Assembly (NCBI RefSeq): GCF_964355755.1
Contig: NC_092670.1
Span: forward strand, 24,787,795 to 24,851,794
DNA length: 64,000 bases
Direction: 5' to 3'
Origin: Antedon mediterranea
Taxonomy: Eukaryota; Echinodermata; Crinoidea; Comatulida; Antedonidae
Positions within the stretch are counted from its first letter, which is position 1. The number at the start of each line of letters is the position of its first letter. Positions 24,801-33,740 of this stretch are shown here, in pieces. Both the position numbers and the translations under genes were made by a program. A model generated the notes under the pieces. That model had not been told where the DNA came from and did not search any database. It was given only the letters and a program-made list of their open reading frames with translations.

Positions 24801-24877
24801 GCAAATTTACTGATGATGATAAGTACGAACACTTAGCGTGGGAATGGACATTTGACGTCAAAAAGGATTGGGAATAA
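21809..24877 (+). CDS. ARHGDIA: Rho GDP-dissociation inhibitor (5 coding exons)
   Basis: Cytosolic chaperone that extracts geranylgeranylated Rho, Rac and Cdc42 from membranes and holds them GDP-bound. Exons: 21809-21977, 22596-22679, 22863-22939, 23269-23332, 24681-24877; all GT-AG, frame intact, 196 aa (human ARHGDIA 204). The N-terminal arm has the acidic DSDEED (11-16) and the switch-binding helices (about 25-50, with DDESLIKYKKTLLG). The immunoglobulin-like prenyl-binding domain follows, with FVIKEGAEYQIQVTF, a VKRE(I)VAGLKY strand, MVGSYGP at 138-144, DEAPKGM, KSKFTDDDK and the terminal WEWTFDVKKDWE. An acceptor-like pyrimidine tract ending CAG just before the ATG suggests a separate 5' UTR exon. 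The symbol denotes the family: invertebrates usually have a single gene ancestral to ARHGDIA/B/G. It follows ALYREF in the same orientation. Confidence 0.97.
21990..22150. repeat. Tandem duplication in RhoGDI intron 1 (about 70-bp unit)
   Basis: Two and a partial third copy of a unit built from ATTCTRGTTTAATCTGTT-like, TGTTTARAAAAATGAAATAT and CGGGA-like phrases, about 70 bp apart, diverged by substitutions. Confidence 0.6.
23434..23780. repeat. Dispersed repeat, copy B (RhoGDI intron 4)
   Basis: Same-orientation relative of 20511-20850 (see there for shared phrases). This copy carries a longer 3' segment with repeated GCATYGCATTCCGATGCATT. It is moderately diverged and shows no terminal inverted repeats that I can define. 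Confidence 0.55.
23840..24357 (-). mobile_element. TTAA-flanked MITE, copy 2 (RhoGDI intron 4)
   Basis: 518 bp with tips AGATGTATTGTCCCTTG and TCAAAGGGACAATACATCT, flanked on both sides by TTAA (23836-23839 and 24358-24361). It is collinear with 14197-14709 in reverse orientation. A poly-T run near 24312-24330 and the loss of transposase sequence show it is non-autonomous. It sits in the intron before the last RhoGDI exon. Confidence 0.85.
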
Positions 24878-26334
24878 CAATCAAGAAATATCCAAATGCC
24901 TCAGTAATGAGATTGTGTACAAAATATTCTACTTCAGTTACTGCAGTAATTAAACTGTTATTTTTTTCTATAACATAGGTTACTGCCAATATTTTAAAAC
25001 ATCATTGATAGTTTAACATTATCCTGAAGTAGTTATATTTGAACACAGTTTCTAAATCAATTCTCAAAAACGAATACACTAATATTATATAGAAATTACC
25101 ATTTTTTTACTGTTAATAGTATTTTTTTTTTGCTGTTCCTAGCAATAGAATAGTTGAAGTATTGACAATACTAAACAAATTTTATTTAGATTTTTTAGCT
25201 ATATAAGTTCAGATTTTCTTTTATACCCAATTGGATTATTTTTTTAATAAGGTAATTATGTAAGTCTGAGATTCATTTTAATTTTACAGTAGTTGAAACC
25301 TTTGTAGATTACTGCAGTAATCACTGTCACTGCAGTAAATGCTTTTGCTATGTACTTTGTTAATCAGGCTCTTCCATTCTTATTGACTTATTTATCAATA
25401 TTGTTGTTTTTGTCAAATAATAACTTTTTTTATAAGATGTTTATATAATTCAATGCACAATATGTTTTTTATGGTAATAATTTATATCAAGATATGCATA
25501 GTTCCAAGACAGTTGATTATTTTTGTATTTTTGTGTGAAATATTAACAATAATAATAATGATTTTACCAATATTCACATTTGTTACACTCCTCCCCGTTG
25601 CGTTATATCTATATGATTGTGATACCTTTATTCGTGTGTAACAAAGACAATATATAGTGAATTCATAATATTCCAATGAATATACAAATGTTTTGGTTTT
25701 TTGTTGTTTTTTTTTTACAAATTTCTGAAACGAAAGAATAAATTGTACACAAAAGCATAATGCATTACTTGATTGTTATACACTAGGTTACCAAATTGAA
25801 TGAAAATCCATTTTACTGTTGGAAAAATGTTGCATTTGAATTACAAATTGAAAAGTGTTATTGTACAGGTATTATAGTAATTAAACATAATGTATGAGTA
25901 CAGCTACTAAAAACCGTAATCTGCAAAACCATTGTAGTCACTTTACAAAATATGTCCAAGGTGGAAGTGTACAATTACTGCAGTAGCTGCAGTGGAATAG
26001 GTTAAATTTTCAGACGGTACACACACTTTAATCATGATTAAATCATTTCCTCTGCTAGTTAGTATGTTAAGTATGTCCGATTGGCACCGCGCGTAGATAC
26101 ACAGGTTGGCGAACGCGTCAACATTATCGTTGTGTGACGCGAATGCCAACACGTGTACGTACGTGGGTTGCGTCAACACTCTTAATTGTCCAGTTTAACT
26201 TGTAAAATGTTATTAGCATAGTTTTCAATTATGTTGATATGCAATAAACCCTAGCCTATTTAGCAATTGTTGACGTTTCTGTGTATTCATCCATGTTTTT
26301 AAAACGTTTTGACAATATAAACCGCGTTCAGATC
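24878..26334. other. RhoGDI 3' UTR and intergenic sequence
   Basis: AT-rich, no gene. Contains palindromes of the TACTGCAGTA type, including a perfect 16-bp one at 25307-25322 (GATTACTGCAGTAATC). An AATAAA near 25737 could end the RhoGDI transcript. Two short frames at 25453-25676, on opposite strands, are AT-rich noise. Confidence 0.45.
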
Positions 26335-26595
26335 ATGATCATGATTTTTCAGTCTTCTCGGATAAGGACTATAAACCGTAGGTCCAGTGTACACAGTTAT
26401 AACCTGTGTGTACTTTAAAGAACCCAGTTCATTATTCGAAAAAGAGTAGGGGGTTACCCCGGTGAACTGGTTCACACAATAGCCCATGTATCAGGGGGAT
26501 TACCACCTATCTGATAGGACAGTGATTAATTCACTATTGGTAATCCTTGGCCACATTGCCTAAAGACATAAAATAAATAAAAAAAATAAAATGTA
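26335..26595 (+). mobile_element. SINE-like retroposon with A-rich tail
   Basis: The segment carries phrases of a kind I recall from dispersed SINEs of marine invertebrates (GGATAAGGACTATAAACCG, TAGGTCCAGTGTACACAG, CGAAAAAGAGTAGGGGGTTA, CCCCGGTGAACTGGTTCACA) and ends in an (AAATA)-rich tail at about 26568-26592. It has no coding capacity. The family name is not known to me, and the start is approximate. Confidence 0.5.
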
Positions 26596-26639
26596 GCTTC
26601 ATGGCCTTGCAGGTGTAATCATGTTTTACATAAAAGTTA

Positions 26640-27285
26640 ATGTATAATGATATGGTTAAGTTTTGTTACTCTGTAAAGTTCCGCCATAAAGTTTCGTTAA
26701 TTGGTAGAGTTCTTCTTTCCCTACACTACTCGTCAACTACTTGGGTTAAGTTCAGTTACTTAATAAAGGTTCGCGCTATTTGCGTGAGTTCCGTTACTGC
26801 TACCTAGGTTAAAGTTCAGTTTTCGTTTAACTTTATTATAATACTTGTACTCTACTTGGGTTAAGTCCCGTTACCTGGTTAAGTTCAGTTACTTGATAAA
26901 GTTCCGCTATTTGCTTGAGTTCCGTTACTGCTACCTAGGTTAAAGTTCAGTTTTCGTTTAACTTTCCCTACACTACTCGTTCTCTACTTGGGTAGGTATA
27001 GTTACTTGGTTTAGTTCAGTTACCGTGCTTGATAAAGTTCTGCGCTATTTGCGTGAGTTCCGTTACTGCAACCTAGGTTAAAGTTCCGTTTTCGGTAAAC
27101 TTTCCCTACACTACTGTACTCGTCCTCTACTTGGGTTAAGTCCCGTTACTTGGTTAAATTCATACTTGATAAAGTTCCGCGCTACTTGCGTGAGTTCCGT
27201 ACCTAGGTTAAAGTTCCGTTTTTCGTTTAACTTTTCCTACACTACTCGTCTTCTACTTTGGTTAAGTCCCGTTACTTGGTATACG
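26640..27285. repeat. Degenerate satellite, unit about 115-143 bp, adjacent to GPCR 2
   Basis: Anchors of the form TACTTGGGTTAAG recur at about 26739, 26854, 26986, 27129 and 27253. Between them the order is GTTACTTG, GATAAAGTTCCGCGCTA, TTTGCGTGAGTTCCGTTAC, CTACCTAGGTTAAAGTTC, TTTTCGTTTAACTTT and CCCTACACTACTCGT. An inner half-unit (GTTAAGTTC/GTTAAAGTTC) suggests growth from a shorter ancestor. It ends about 20 bp beyond the stop codon of the minus-strand GPCR. Confidence 0.85.
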
Positions 27286-27301
27286 TGTATAAAACAGCCT
27301 T

Positions 27302-27307
27302 TTTATT
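27302..27307 (-). terminator. AATAAA overlapping the GPCR 2 stop codon
   Basis: On the minus strand the final codon AAA and stop TAA form AAATAAA, placing a canonical poly(A) hexamer across the stop codon. If used, the 3' UTR would be only 10-30 nt and cleavage would fall at the edge of the satellite. Confidence 0.4.
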
Positions 27308-28304
27308 TAGACTTTATGATTTCCTTCAACCTCCCTTTATTCTTCCGAAATCGTAGAGCATAAATTATGGGATTACGACAAGAATTAACAAACACAAGTA
27401 ATACAGTACAGTTGTAAAATATACTCGTGAAATCCGTCTCAACTCCTAAGTTGTATCGCAAAAACAGCAACTGATTTGGTGTCCAACAAATCAAATAAAT
27501 AGCTGAACATGCTAGCAATGTGAGTGTAACTTTATGTGATGACGATTTCTGCGCATGTGTGAAAGTAACCGCGTTCGGCGGCGCTGGCAAATTCCATGAT
27601 TCAATGCGTTTTCTTTGTGATCTTAAACGCTTAACTATACAAAAGTACGATATTAGCATTATACACACTGGGATAAGGTACTCCCAAAGAAATACTATGA
27701 CTCCGGTCACAGACTGAAAAGTTGGACCGAAGGATGGATTGTACATACACGATCCTTCCCTGGAATCATAATTAAATTGGAAAATGATTAAAATAATTTG
27801 AGACAGTGGGGCAAACACCCACATGACGTGTAAGAGTTTCTTTGAGTGCGATACTGTGAACCTTGCTTTATAAACCATCGGCTTTACAACCGCCACGTAT
27901 CGTTCATACGCTAACAACGTCAGATTGTACGAGGATAACGAAAACGCGATAAAAAGAATCGAAAATGATTCGATGAAACGACAGTACACATGACCTAAAA
28001 TAGGAGCATGTTTAGCTGGTTGTACGTCGAAGATACTGCAAAACGTAACTGGTATGATTAAAAGAGACGCACCTAGATCGGTGACGGCCTGTGCGCAGAG
28101 AAGGTACAGGGGCATTGAACGATTTTTCGGTGGTAACTTTTCAATGACGATTATCACCAAAGCGTTTCCAAGAATACCAAATATTCCGATTAACGCAAAT
28201 ATGACAGCGGTTATTATGACGTATGTACGGCTGTGGTGATGCAGATAAGGAGGGGTGTTTTCAGTGTCGTTGAAGGTAGAGGAGTTGTTCGTTGTAGCGT
28301 CCAT
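27303..28304 (-). CDS. Rhodopsin-class G-protein-coupled receptor, neuropeptide-receptor type
   Basis: Intronless 333-residue seven-transmembrane receptor. The N-terminus has N-glycosylation sequons at N6, N7 and N12. Landmarks: G46-N47 in TM1, D76 in TM2, C108 at the start of TM3, E134-R135-Y136 followed by VAVVKP, a Cys in ECL2 (EGSCMYNP), C273-WTP followed by NQ in TM6, and N311-PIIY in TM7 preceded by NSC. The Lys/Arg-rich short tail (RFRKNKGRLKEIIKSK) ends the protein without a palmitoylation Cys. ERY, CWTP and the NSCRNPIIYA context resemble peptide receptors of the galanin/allatostatin-A/kisspeptin-related group and many orphan receptors of sea urchins and cnidarians, so the ligand stays open. 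The start is the first ATG giving a normal N-terminus. A satellite abuts its 3' end. Confidence 0.93.
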   Translation of the reverse strand: MDATTNNSSTFNDTENTPPYLHHHSRTYVIITAVIFALIGIFGILGNALVIIVIEKLPPKNRSMPLYLLCAQAVTDLGASLLIIPVTFCSIFDVQPAKHAPILGHVYCRFIESFSILFIAFSLSSYNLTLLAYERYVAVVKPMVYKARFTVSHSKKLLHVMWVFAPLSQIILIIFQFNYDSREGSCMYNPSFGPTFQSVTGVIVFLWEYLIPVCIMLISYFCIVKRLRSQRKRIESWNLPAPPNAVTFTHAQKSSSHKVTLTLLACSAIYLICWTPNQLLFLRYNLGVETDFTSIFYNCTVLLVFVNSCRNPIIYALRFRKNKGRLKEIIKSK

Positions 28305-28403
28305 CGTCGATCATCTAAATCCACGACAAATAAGCCTACCTAAAATGAAAAATGTAAAAGTTGCTGTTGCTCTGAACAATAGATCTGTATTGTTTACATG
28401 GCT

Positions 28404-28985
28404 ATATTCATTCATTCATTCATTCATTCAATCTTTTATTTCGGAAAACTCTGGTCCATAGAAAGTAAGAAATTACATATAAATGAAATAAAATAAACAA
28501 GACTAGTTACTACACTATACTACTCATCTCATGATGACATTCCACCTGGAGAGCATCTTCGACTTAACTAAGACGTTGCTTATAATCGTTGAGATTAAAA
28601 CATTTTTGCTTGCATTAAGTCTACACATCAGGCCATTATATTGATTTTCTTAACAATTCAGAAGGAATTCTACATTCCGTAAACATGAGGCTGGCACTGC
28701 AATGTCGAGGCCTTTGCAACAACATTCTTAAACCATTATTGTAGCATACCTGGAGAGTTCGCAAGATATCTTGATTATAGTTGCACCATAATGTAGCACA
28801 ATACATATTTACACAATATGTTCTAAATAAAACACATTTCACATTGATAGAACACATACTAAATTGTCTGACCAAGAAGTTGGCTCGGATACACAAAGAT
28901 TTGTATTGCCGCTTTATATCAAACTCATCACATAAATCCAAGGAGATAACATGACCAAGATAATGTGGTTGAGTCAACATATTCT
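28404..28985 (-). pseudogene. 5'-truncated LINE fragment (reverse-transcriptase C-terminal part plus tail)
   Basis: Minus-strand frame 28980-28636 reads YLGHVISLDLCDEFDIKRQ, then a segment with SMCSINVKCVLFRTYC, MYCATLW and RMLLQRPRHCSAS. This is the thumb/connection region found after the RT domain in CR1/L2-like LINEs of marine invertebrates. Downstream (28435-28404) the element ends in (GAAT)n on the minus strand, seen as (ATTC)n on plus at 28406-28430. No full RT or endonuclease is present, so this is a dead copy. It is abutted by a MITE remnant at 28988. Confidence 0.75.
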
Positions 28986-28987
28986 AT

Positions 28988-29119
28988 CCAATCACAAGCG
29001 ATGGCTTATTCGCATGTGATTGCTAACTGTCTATAACTTCGCTTGTCATTGGTTAAAATGCTTGCGTTGCGTTTACGTCCTTGCGTTGCGTCGCTAGTGG
29101 GAACCACGCTTAAACGGTT
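28988..29119. mobile_element. Harbinger-like MITE, 5'-truncated copy sharing its 3' flank with 29835-30014
   Basis: From 28988 to 29119 the sequence is identical to 29892-30023, including about nine bases beyond the element end (TAAACGGTT). The element proper ends at 29110, followed by TAA. Shared flank means it arose by duplication of the other copy, not by independent transposition. Confidence 0.75.
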
Positions 29120-29292
29120 TTATTTTGACTTAATTTGTGCTACTTAGTTTTGTTATTTTTGTATTTTATAAGTAATGATGGAGTAAGAGCAGTTTTCTGT
29201 TTGGGCTCATGCCTATTACTTGCTCCTGGCAAGATGAATTGTAAAATGTACTTTATGAACTTTTGCCGAATAAATATTATTATTATTATTAT
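29120..29292 (+). mobile_element. Retroposon 3' tail with (ATT)n
   Basis: Ends in CGAATAAATATT followed by ATT units (to about 29292). The style is that of LINE/SINE 3' ends in this genome. It abuts the RT fragment on the other strand, so two elements are joined here. The start is approximate. Confidence 0.4.
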
Positions 29293-29410
29293 CAAAGGCT
29301 TTAGAAGCATCGAGGTAGCATACATAGACAGGGCTACCATTACGATAGTAGTAATCAACTATTTGTTTAAAAACAAAAATACAAGTTTCTGTACTGAGAT
29401 TTAAAGGCAA
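29293..29410 (-). pseudogene. LINE reverse-transcriptase fragment with motif A
   Basis: The minus-strand frame reads STETCIFVFKQIVDYY, then SPVYVCYLDASKAFD. This is the RT palm motif A region (catalytic Asp in the YLDASKAFD context) of CR1/L2-type LINEs. The frame is cut by the (ATT)n tail of another element immediately after KAFD. It may derive from the same LINE family as 28404-28985. Confidence 0.7.
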
Positions 29411-29834
29411 ATTGTCTCATCAGAAGTTATATAGCATGGAGCTATAAGACATTTCTTTTCGTTAATTTTATAGCTCCGGCGGCCGTGGCTATAGTGAATT
29501 TGTTTTATTATAGGCCTGATGTGTTGTCCGATATTCCCATGGTATCTTGGATACCTTTGACGATTTTTTCGTTAATAAAATGTAATTTCAATATAAATTT
29601 AATGTTCGACGTTTTTTCATGGACCATTTTCAAGATCAAGAAAATCCAAACATTGTAAGTACAGTAAATCAACGTGCGGATGAGGATGAAAAGTTGTAAG
29701 TGGATGTAAATTAGTGAATAATTCATACATTAGGCCTAATTAATTTTCATGCATTTTCACAGCAAAGTTGGTGAAAGGAAATACTAAATAACTAACTCCT
29801 TTTACAAAATTATATATAAATTCTAAACGCATAA

Positions 29835-30014
29835 AGCGTTGTTCCCACTAGCGACGCAACGCAAGGACGTAACGCAACGCAAGTGAATTGACCAATCACA
29901 AGCGATGGCTTATTCGCATGTGATTGCTAACTGTCTATAACTTCGCTTGTCATTGGTTAAAATGCTTGCGTTGCGTTTACGTCCTTGCGTTGCGTCGCTA
30001 GTGGGAACCACGCT
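29835..30014. mobile_element. PIF/Harbinger-like foldback MITE, complete
   Basis: 180 bp with tips AGCGTTGTTCCCACTAGCG and CGCTAGTGGGAACCACGCT. Inverted arms of about 70 bp carry repeated GCGTTGCGT/ACGCAACGC phrases. Flanked by TAA at 29832-29834 and 30015-30017, the 3-bp TWA target typical of PIF/Harbinger. Relatives: 28988-29110, 61397-61708 and a diverged one at 47077-47215. No coding capacity. Confidence 0.82.
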
Positions 30015-30017
30015 TAA

Positions 30018-30726
30018 ACGGTTGTTTACATTTTTCAATTGTTTTGATTTACATTTTTCATTCCTAATCTAAATACAAATTAACTAAAAAGTATACAACT
30101 TACCAGAATCCGAAAGCTGAATTGTACGTTATCAGATCAAATCCTCTGTTCATTGTACATGAAAAACAAGCACAATATGGTAACTATATATCTCTACTTT
30201 GTAATACCCGTCACTCTTTACGTACGTATATTAACTTAGTGGTTTACCAAAGATCGTTGGGACAAGAATCTTTGATAATTGTCATCAGAATTTATTAAAT
30301 GAAGAAAACCTGCCAGTTTTATAATGGATGTTCGTTGTCCGTGTGTAATTACTGTAATGATCTTTTTCAATTTCAACCTTTTTTCTAATTAAGAACCTAA
30401 TAAGGAAATATTAAATCCATCCATTATCTTCATCCATTGGTTAAAATTCATCTAAACAGATTCTTAATATAATTGATTGATTGCCATTCTAGAAGTTTTA
30501 GGAGGCTGCGAAATTAAAAGAATATTTACCTTTGTCAGTAATAAAAATGTAATAGTACGGTACTATTAGTCAATGTACATTAATATCAATTGTTGATTGT
30601 TTACAGTGAGTTACTATGACTACCAGTGACGCAAATGTGGAAGAAACTTAACCCAATTAAAAAGTTTTCCATATTCGAGATGAGAATTCGTCGTTTGTAC
30701 GTTTTACTTTTACTAATACTGTATTA
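30018..30726. other. Intergenic, nothing recognised
   Basis: AT-rich sequence between two MITEs, with no coding or repeat structure that I recognise. Confidence 0.4.
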
Positions 30727-30898
30727 GGGCCTTTCACACCTGTTCCGGCACGGTTCCGGTCCGGCGAATCGAACACTAATGTTTCTTTTTCACGACGCTC
30801 CACGCGGTCAAGCACCAATCGATATGCGCGTAGCTGCTTAAAAACGAAACATTTACGTTCGATTGGATTTGCCGTCGCTGGACCGGAACCGACGAAGG
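30727..30898. mobile_element. Foldback MITE interrupted by the TU-like composite
   Basis: Starts after TTA with GGGCCTTTCACACCTGTTCC. The left arm (TTCCGGTCCGGCGAATCGAA, then AATGTTTC) is mirrored at 30848-30890 by GAAACATTTACGTTCGATTG and GCTGGACCGGAACCG. The right tip is interrupted at 30898/33574 by the composite element. TTA plus GGGCCTTTCACAC is reminiscent of PIF/Harbinger or hAT MITEs; the family is not certain. Confidence 0.55.
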
Positions 30899-33066
30899 CG
30901 TATCCGGATATTTACCCCCTGGACATTTACCCCCCGGACAACTACCCCCCGGACAACCACCACCTGGACCACTACCCCCTTAGGACAACTACCCCTTTAG
31001 GACAACTACCCCCCAGACAAATACCCCCCGGACAACTACCCCCTTAGGACAACAACCCCCTTAGGACAACTACCCCCTGGACAACTACCCCCCGGACAAT
31101 TACCCCCTAGGAACAATTACCCCCCCGGACAATTACCCCCCGGACAATTACCACCCAGAAAACTATCCCTTTAGAACACCCTAACCACCCAGACCATTCA
31201 ACAACCTGACTCTGCAACAGTGTATAATAGGAATTAATAACTATATTTTAATTCGTTACTTTGACGAATTACTATTCATTATTGTAAACAAAAGTAAAAG
31301 ATTGAACATAAATATAGCCTGGTATAAACTGAAGATTGTCACACATGATCATAGGATAGTCGAACGTATTATATAGTACTCTCTGTATTTACTGTAAAGA
31401 CTGGGTTCGCTAATAATAATAATAATTTTTGCGTCAGGACAATGCTTCGATAACCACTGGTCTTAAAAGAATTAATTTTTGTCTCAAATTTGTCATATAT
31501 GTATTTTTGTACACTTGAAGAATAATATCACTTTTGATATTTGCCCTCAATGTTCACTCACCGAATAAACGTCGATCTTTAAATAAATTCCCCTCAAATA
31601 AACGGTGACCATGTCACTCCCATGAAACATCATATGGAATAATTGGCGTCTATTTCCATTAGATTATACCCCCTCCCATTGAATAAACAACTTTCTTCCA
31701 ATAAATGTCCACCTAAAAACCACCTAAACAATAAACAGCCCAGGTCGTTTTTTCAATAAATACGGTACTTTAAATCTAGCACATCTAGAGGGTCTAGCGT
31801 GCTGTTAAACAGAATAATCGGTTAAAAACGGGTGTTTCAAAACTAGAGACCCGAGACCCAATACGAAAAGGGAGACCAAAATATACGAAAAGGGAGACCC
31901 ACGTACGAAAAGGGAAACCCCACTATACGAAAAGGGAGACCCCACTATACGAAAAGGGAGACCCTAATATACGCGTATCCGGATATTCACCCCCTGGACA
32001 TTTACCCCCCGGACAACTACCCCCCGGACAACCACCACCTGGACCACTACCCCCTTAGGACAACTACCCCTTTAGGACAACTACCCCCCGGACAAATACC
32101 CCCCGGACAAATACCCCCTTAGGACAACAACCCCCTTAGGACAACTACCCCCTGGACAACTACCCCCCGGACAATTACCCCCTAGGAGCAATTACCCCCC
32201 GGACAATTACCCCCCGGACAATTACCACCCAGAAAACTATCCCTTTAGAACACCCTAACAACCCAGACCATTCAACAACCTGACTCTGCAACAGTGTATA
32301 ATAGGAATTAATAACTATATTTTAATTCGTTACTTTGACGAATTACTATTCATTATTGTAAACAAAAGTAAAAGATTGAACATAAATATAGCCTGGTATA
32401 AACTGAAGATTGTCACCCATGATCATAGGATAGTCGAACGTATTATATAGTACTCCCTGTATTTACTGTAAAGACTGGGTTCGCTAATAATAATAATAAT
32501 TTTTGCGTCAGGACAATGCTTCGATAACCACTGGTCTTAAAAAAATTAATTTTTGTCTTAAATTTGTCATATATGTATTTTTGTACACTTGAACAATAAT
32601 ATCACTTTTGATATTTGACCTCAATGTTCACTCGCCGAATAAACGTCGATCTTTAAATAAATTCCCCTCAAATAAACGGTGACCATGTCACTCCCATGAA
32701 ACATCATATGGAATAATCGGCGTCTATTTCCATTAGATTATACCCCCTCCCATTGAATAAACAACTTTCTTCCAATAAATGTCCACCTAAAAACCACCTA
32801 AACAATAAACAGCCCAGGCCGTTTTTTCAATAAATACGGTACTTTAAATCTAGCACATCTAGGGTCTAGCGTGCTGTTAAACAGAATAATCGGTTAAAAA
32901 CGGGTGTTTTGAAACTAGAGACCCGAGACCAGAGACCAGAGACCCGAGACCCAATACGAAAAGGGAGACCTAAATATACGAAAAGGGAGACCCACGTACG
33001 AAAAGGGAGACCCCACTATACGAAAAGGGAGACCCCACTATACGAAAAAGGAGACCCTAATATACG
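30899..33066. repeat. Tandem duplication of about 1.08 kb inside the foldback composite
   Basis: Copy 1 is 30899-31973 and copy 2 is 31974-33066; each begins CGTATCCGGATATT. They match with only scattered substitutions and one small indel near 32927-32945 across the C-rich array, the spacer and the start of the nested element. The junction at 31972-31974 lies within a 22-bp array, and only two bases (CG) are shared there. Confidence 0.9.
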
Positions 33067-33280
33067 AAAAGGGAGACCCAATTATACGAAAGGGAGACCC
33101 AAATATACAAAATGGGAGACCCAAATATACGAAAAGGGAGACCCACTATACGAAAAGAGAGACCACACTATACGAAAAGGGAGACCCAAATATACGAAAA
33201 GGGAGACCCCACTATACGTATTGGGTCTCATGTCAGGTCTCTGGTCTCGGGTCTCTAGTTTCGAAACACCCGTTAAAAAC
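32893..33280. mobile_element. Nested 370-bp element with TIRs and 9-bp TSD, filled by a 22-bp array
   Basis: The element is 32902-33271. The 9-mer GTTAAAAAC is duplicated at 32893-32901 and 33272-33280. Tips are GGGTGTTTTGAAACTAGAGA and its near-perfect complement; the TIRs extend through GACCCGAGACC phrases (about 32902-32960 and 33215-33271). The interior is a tandem of about 22 bp (AGACCCNNATATACGAAAAG, then GG). A 9-bp TSD suggests a MULE-type element. The 125-codon frame across it is repeat-generated and not a gene. A truncated twin lies at about 31833-31973 because of the 1.08-kb duplication. Confidence 0.75.
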
Positions 33281-33740
33281 AGATGATTTCATTTTTACAG
33301 AAACCGGTCCTATATATTTGTCTACTTTTGGATGGGGGAGGGGGGGGGGGGGGGGGGTAGTTGACCGGGGGGTAGTTACCCGGGGGGTAGTTATCCTAAG
33401 GGGGTAGTTGTCCTAAGGGGGTGGTTGTCCGGGGGGTAGTTGTCCGGGGGGTTGTTATCCTAAGGGGGTAGTTGTCCTAAGGGGGTAGTTGTCCGGGGGG
33501 TAGTTGTCCTAAGGGGGTAGTTGTCCGGGTGGTAAACATCCGGGGGGTAACTGTCTAGGGGGTAGGTGTCCTAGAACCGACGAAGGAGTATTTTACGAAG
33601 CTTGGAATTCTTTCTGGCTGTGTTACTTTACTGTTTTGATTTCGCTTTTGTTTAATTCTAATCTTCATTAAGATCCACCCACAGTATCATCAGGCATCCT
33701 TCAGTCAAAATTGACTATGGAGACAACATTGGAGAGAATT

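Larger units (their letters stand above)
30886..33586. mobile_element. TU-like foldback composite with minisatellite inverted ends
   Basis: The insert 30899-33573 is flanked by identical 13-mers GAACCGACGAAGG (30886-30898 and 33574-33586). Its left arm (30899 to about 31180) is a C-rich array of a 15-bp unit GGACAACTACCCCCC and 17-18-bp variants with TTAGG. Its right arm (about 33340-33573) is the same array inverted, G-rich, beginning with an 18-G run at 33340-33357. Long inverted ends made of short tandem units define foldback elements. Sea-urchin TU elements are described as having outer domains of 15-bp repeats. No transposase is present. The 13-bp direct repeat is longer than the 8 bp reported for TU, so the family match is inferred. 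Confidence 0.7.

Noticed and set aside
32909-33286. 125-codon Lys/Arg/Glu-rich repeat protein
   Set aside because: Created by the 22-bp tandem array and inverted tips of the nested element.
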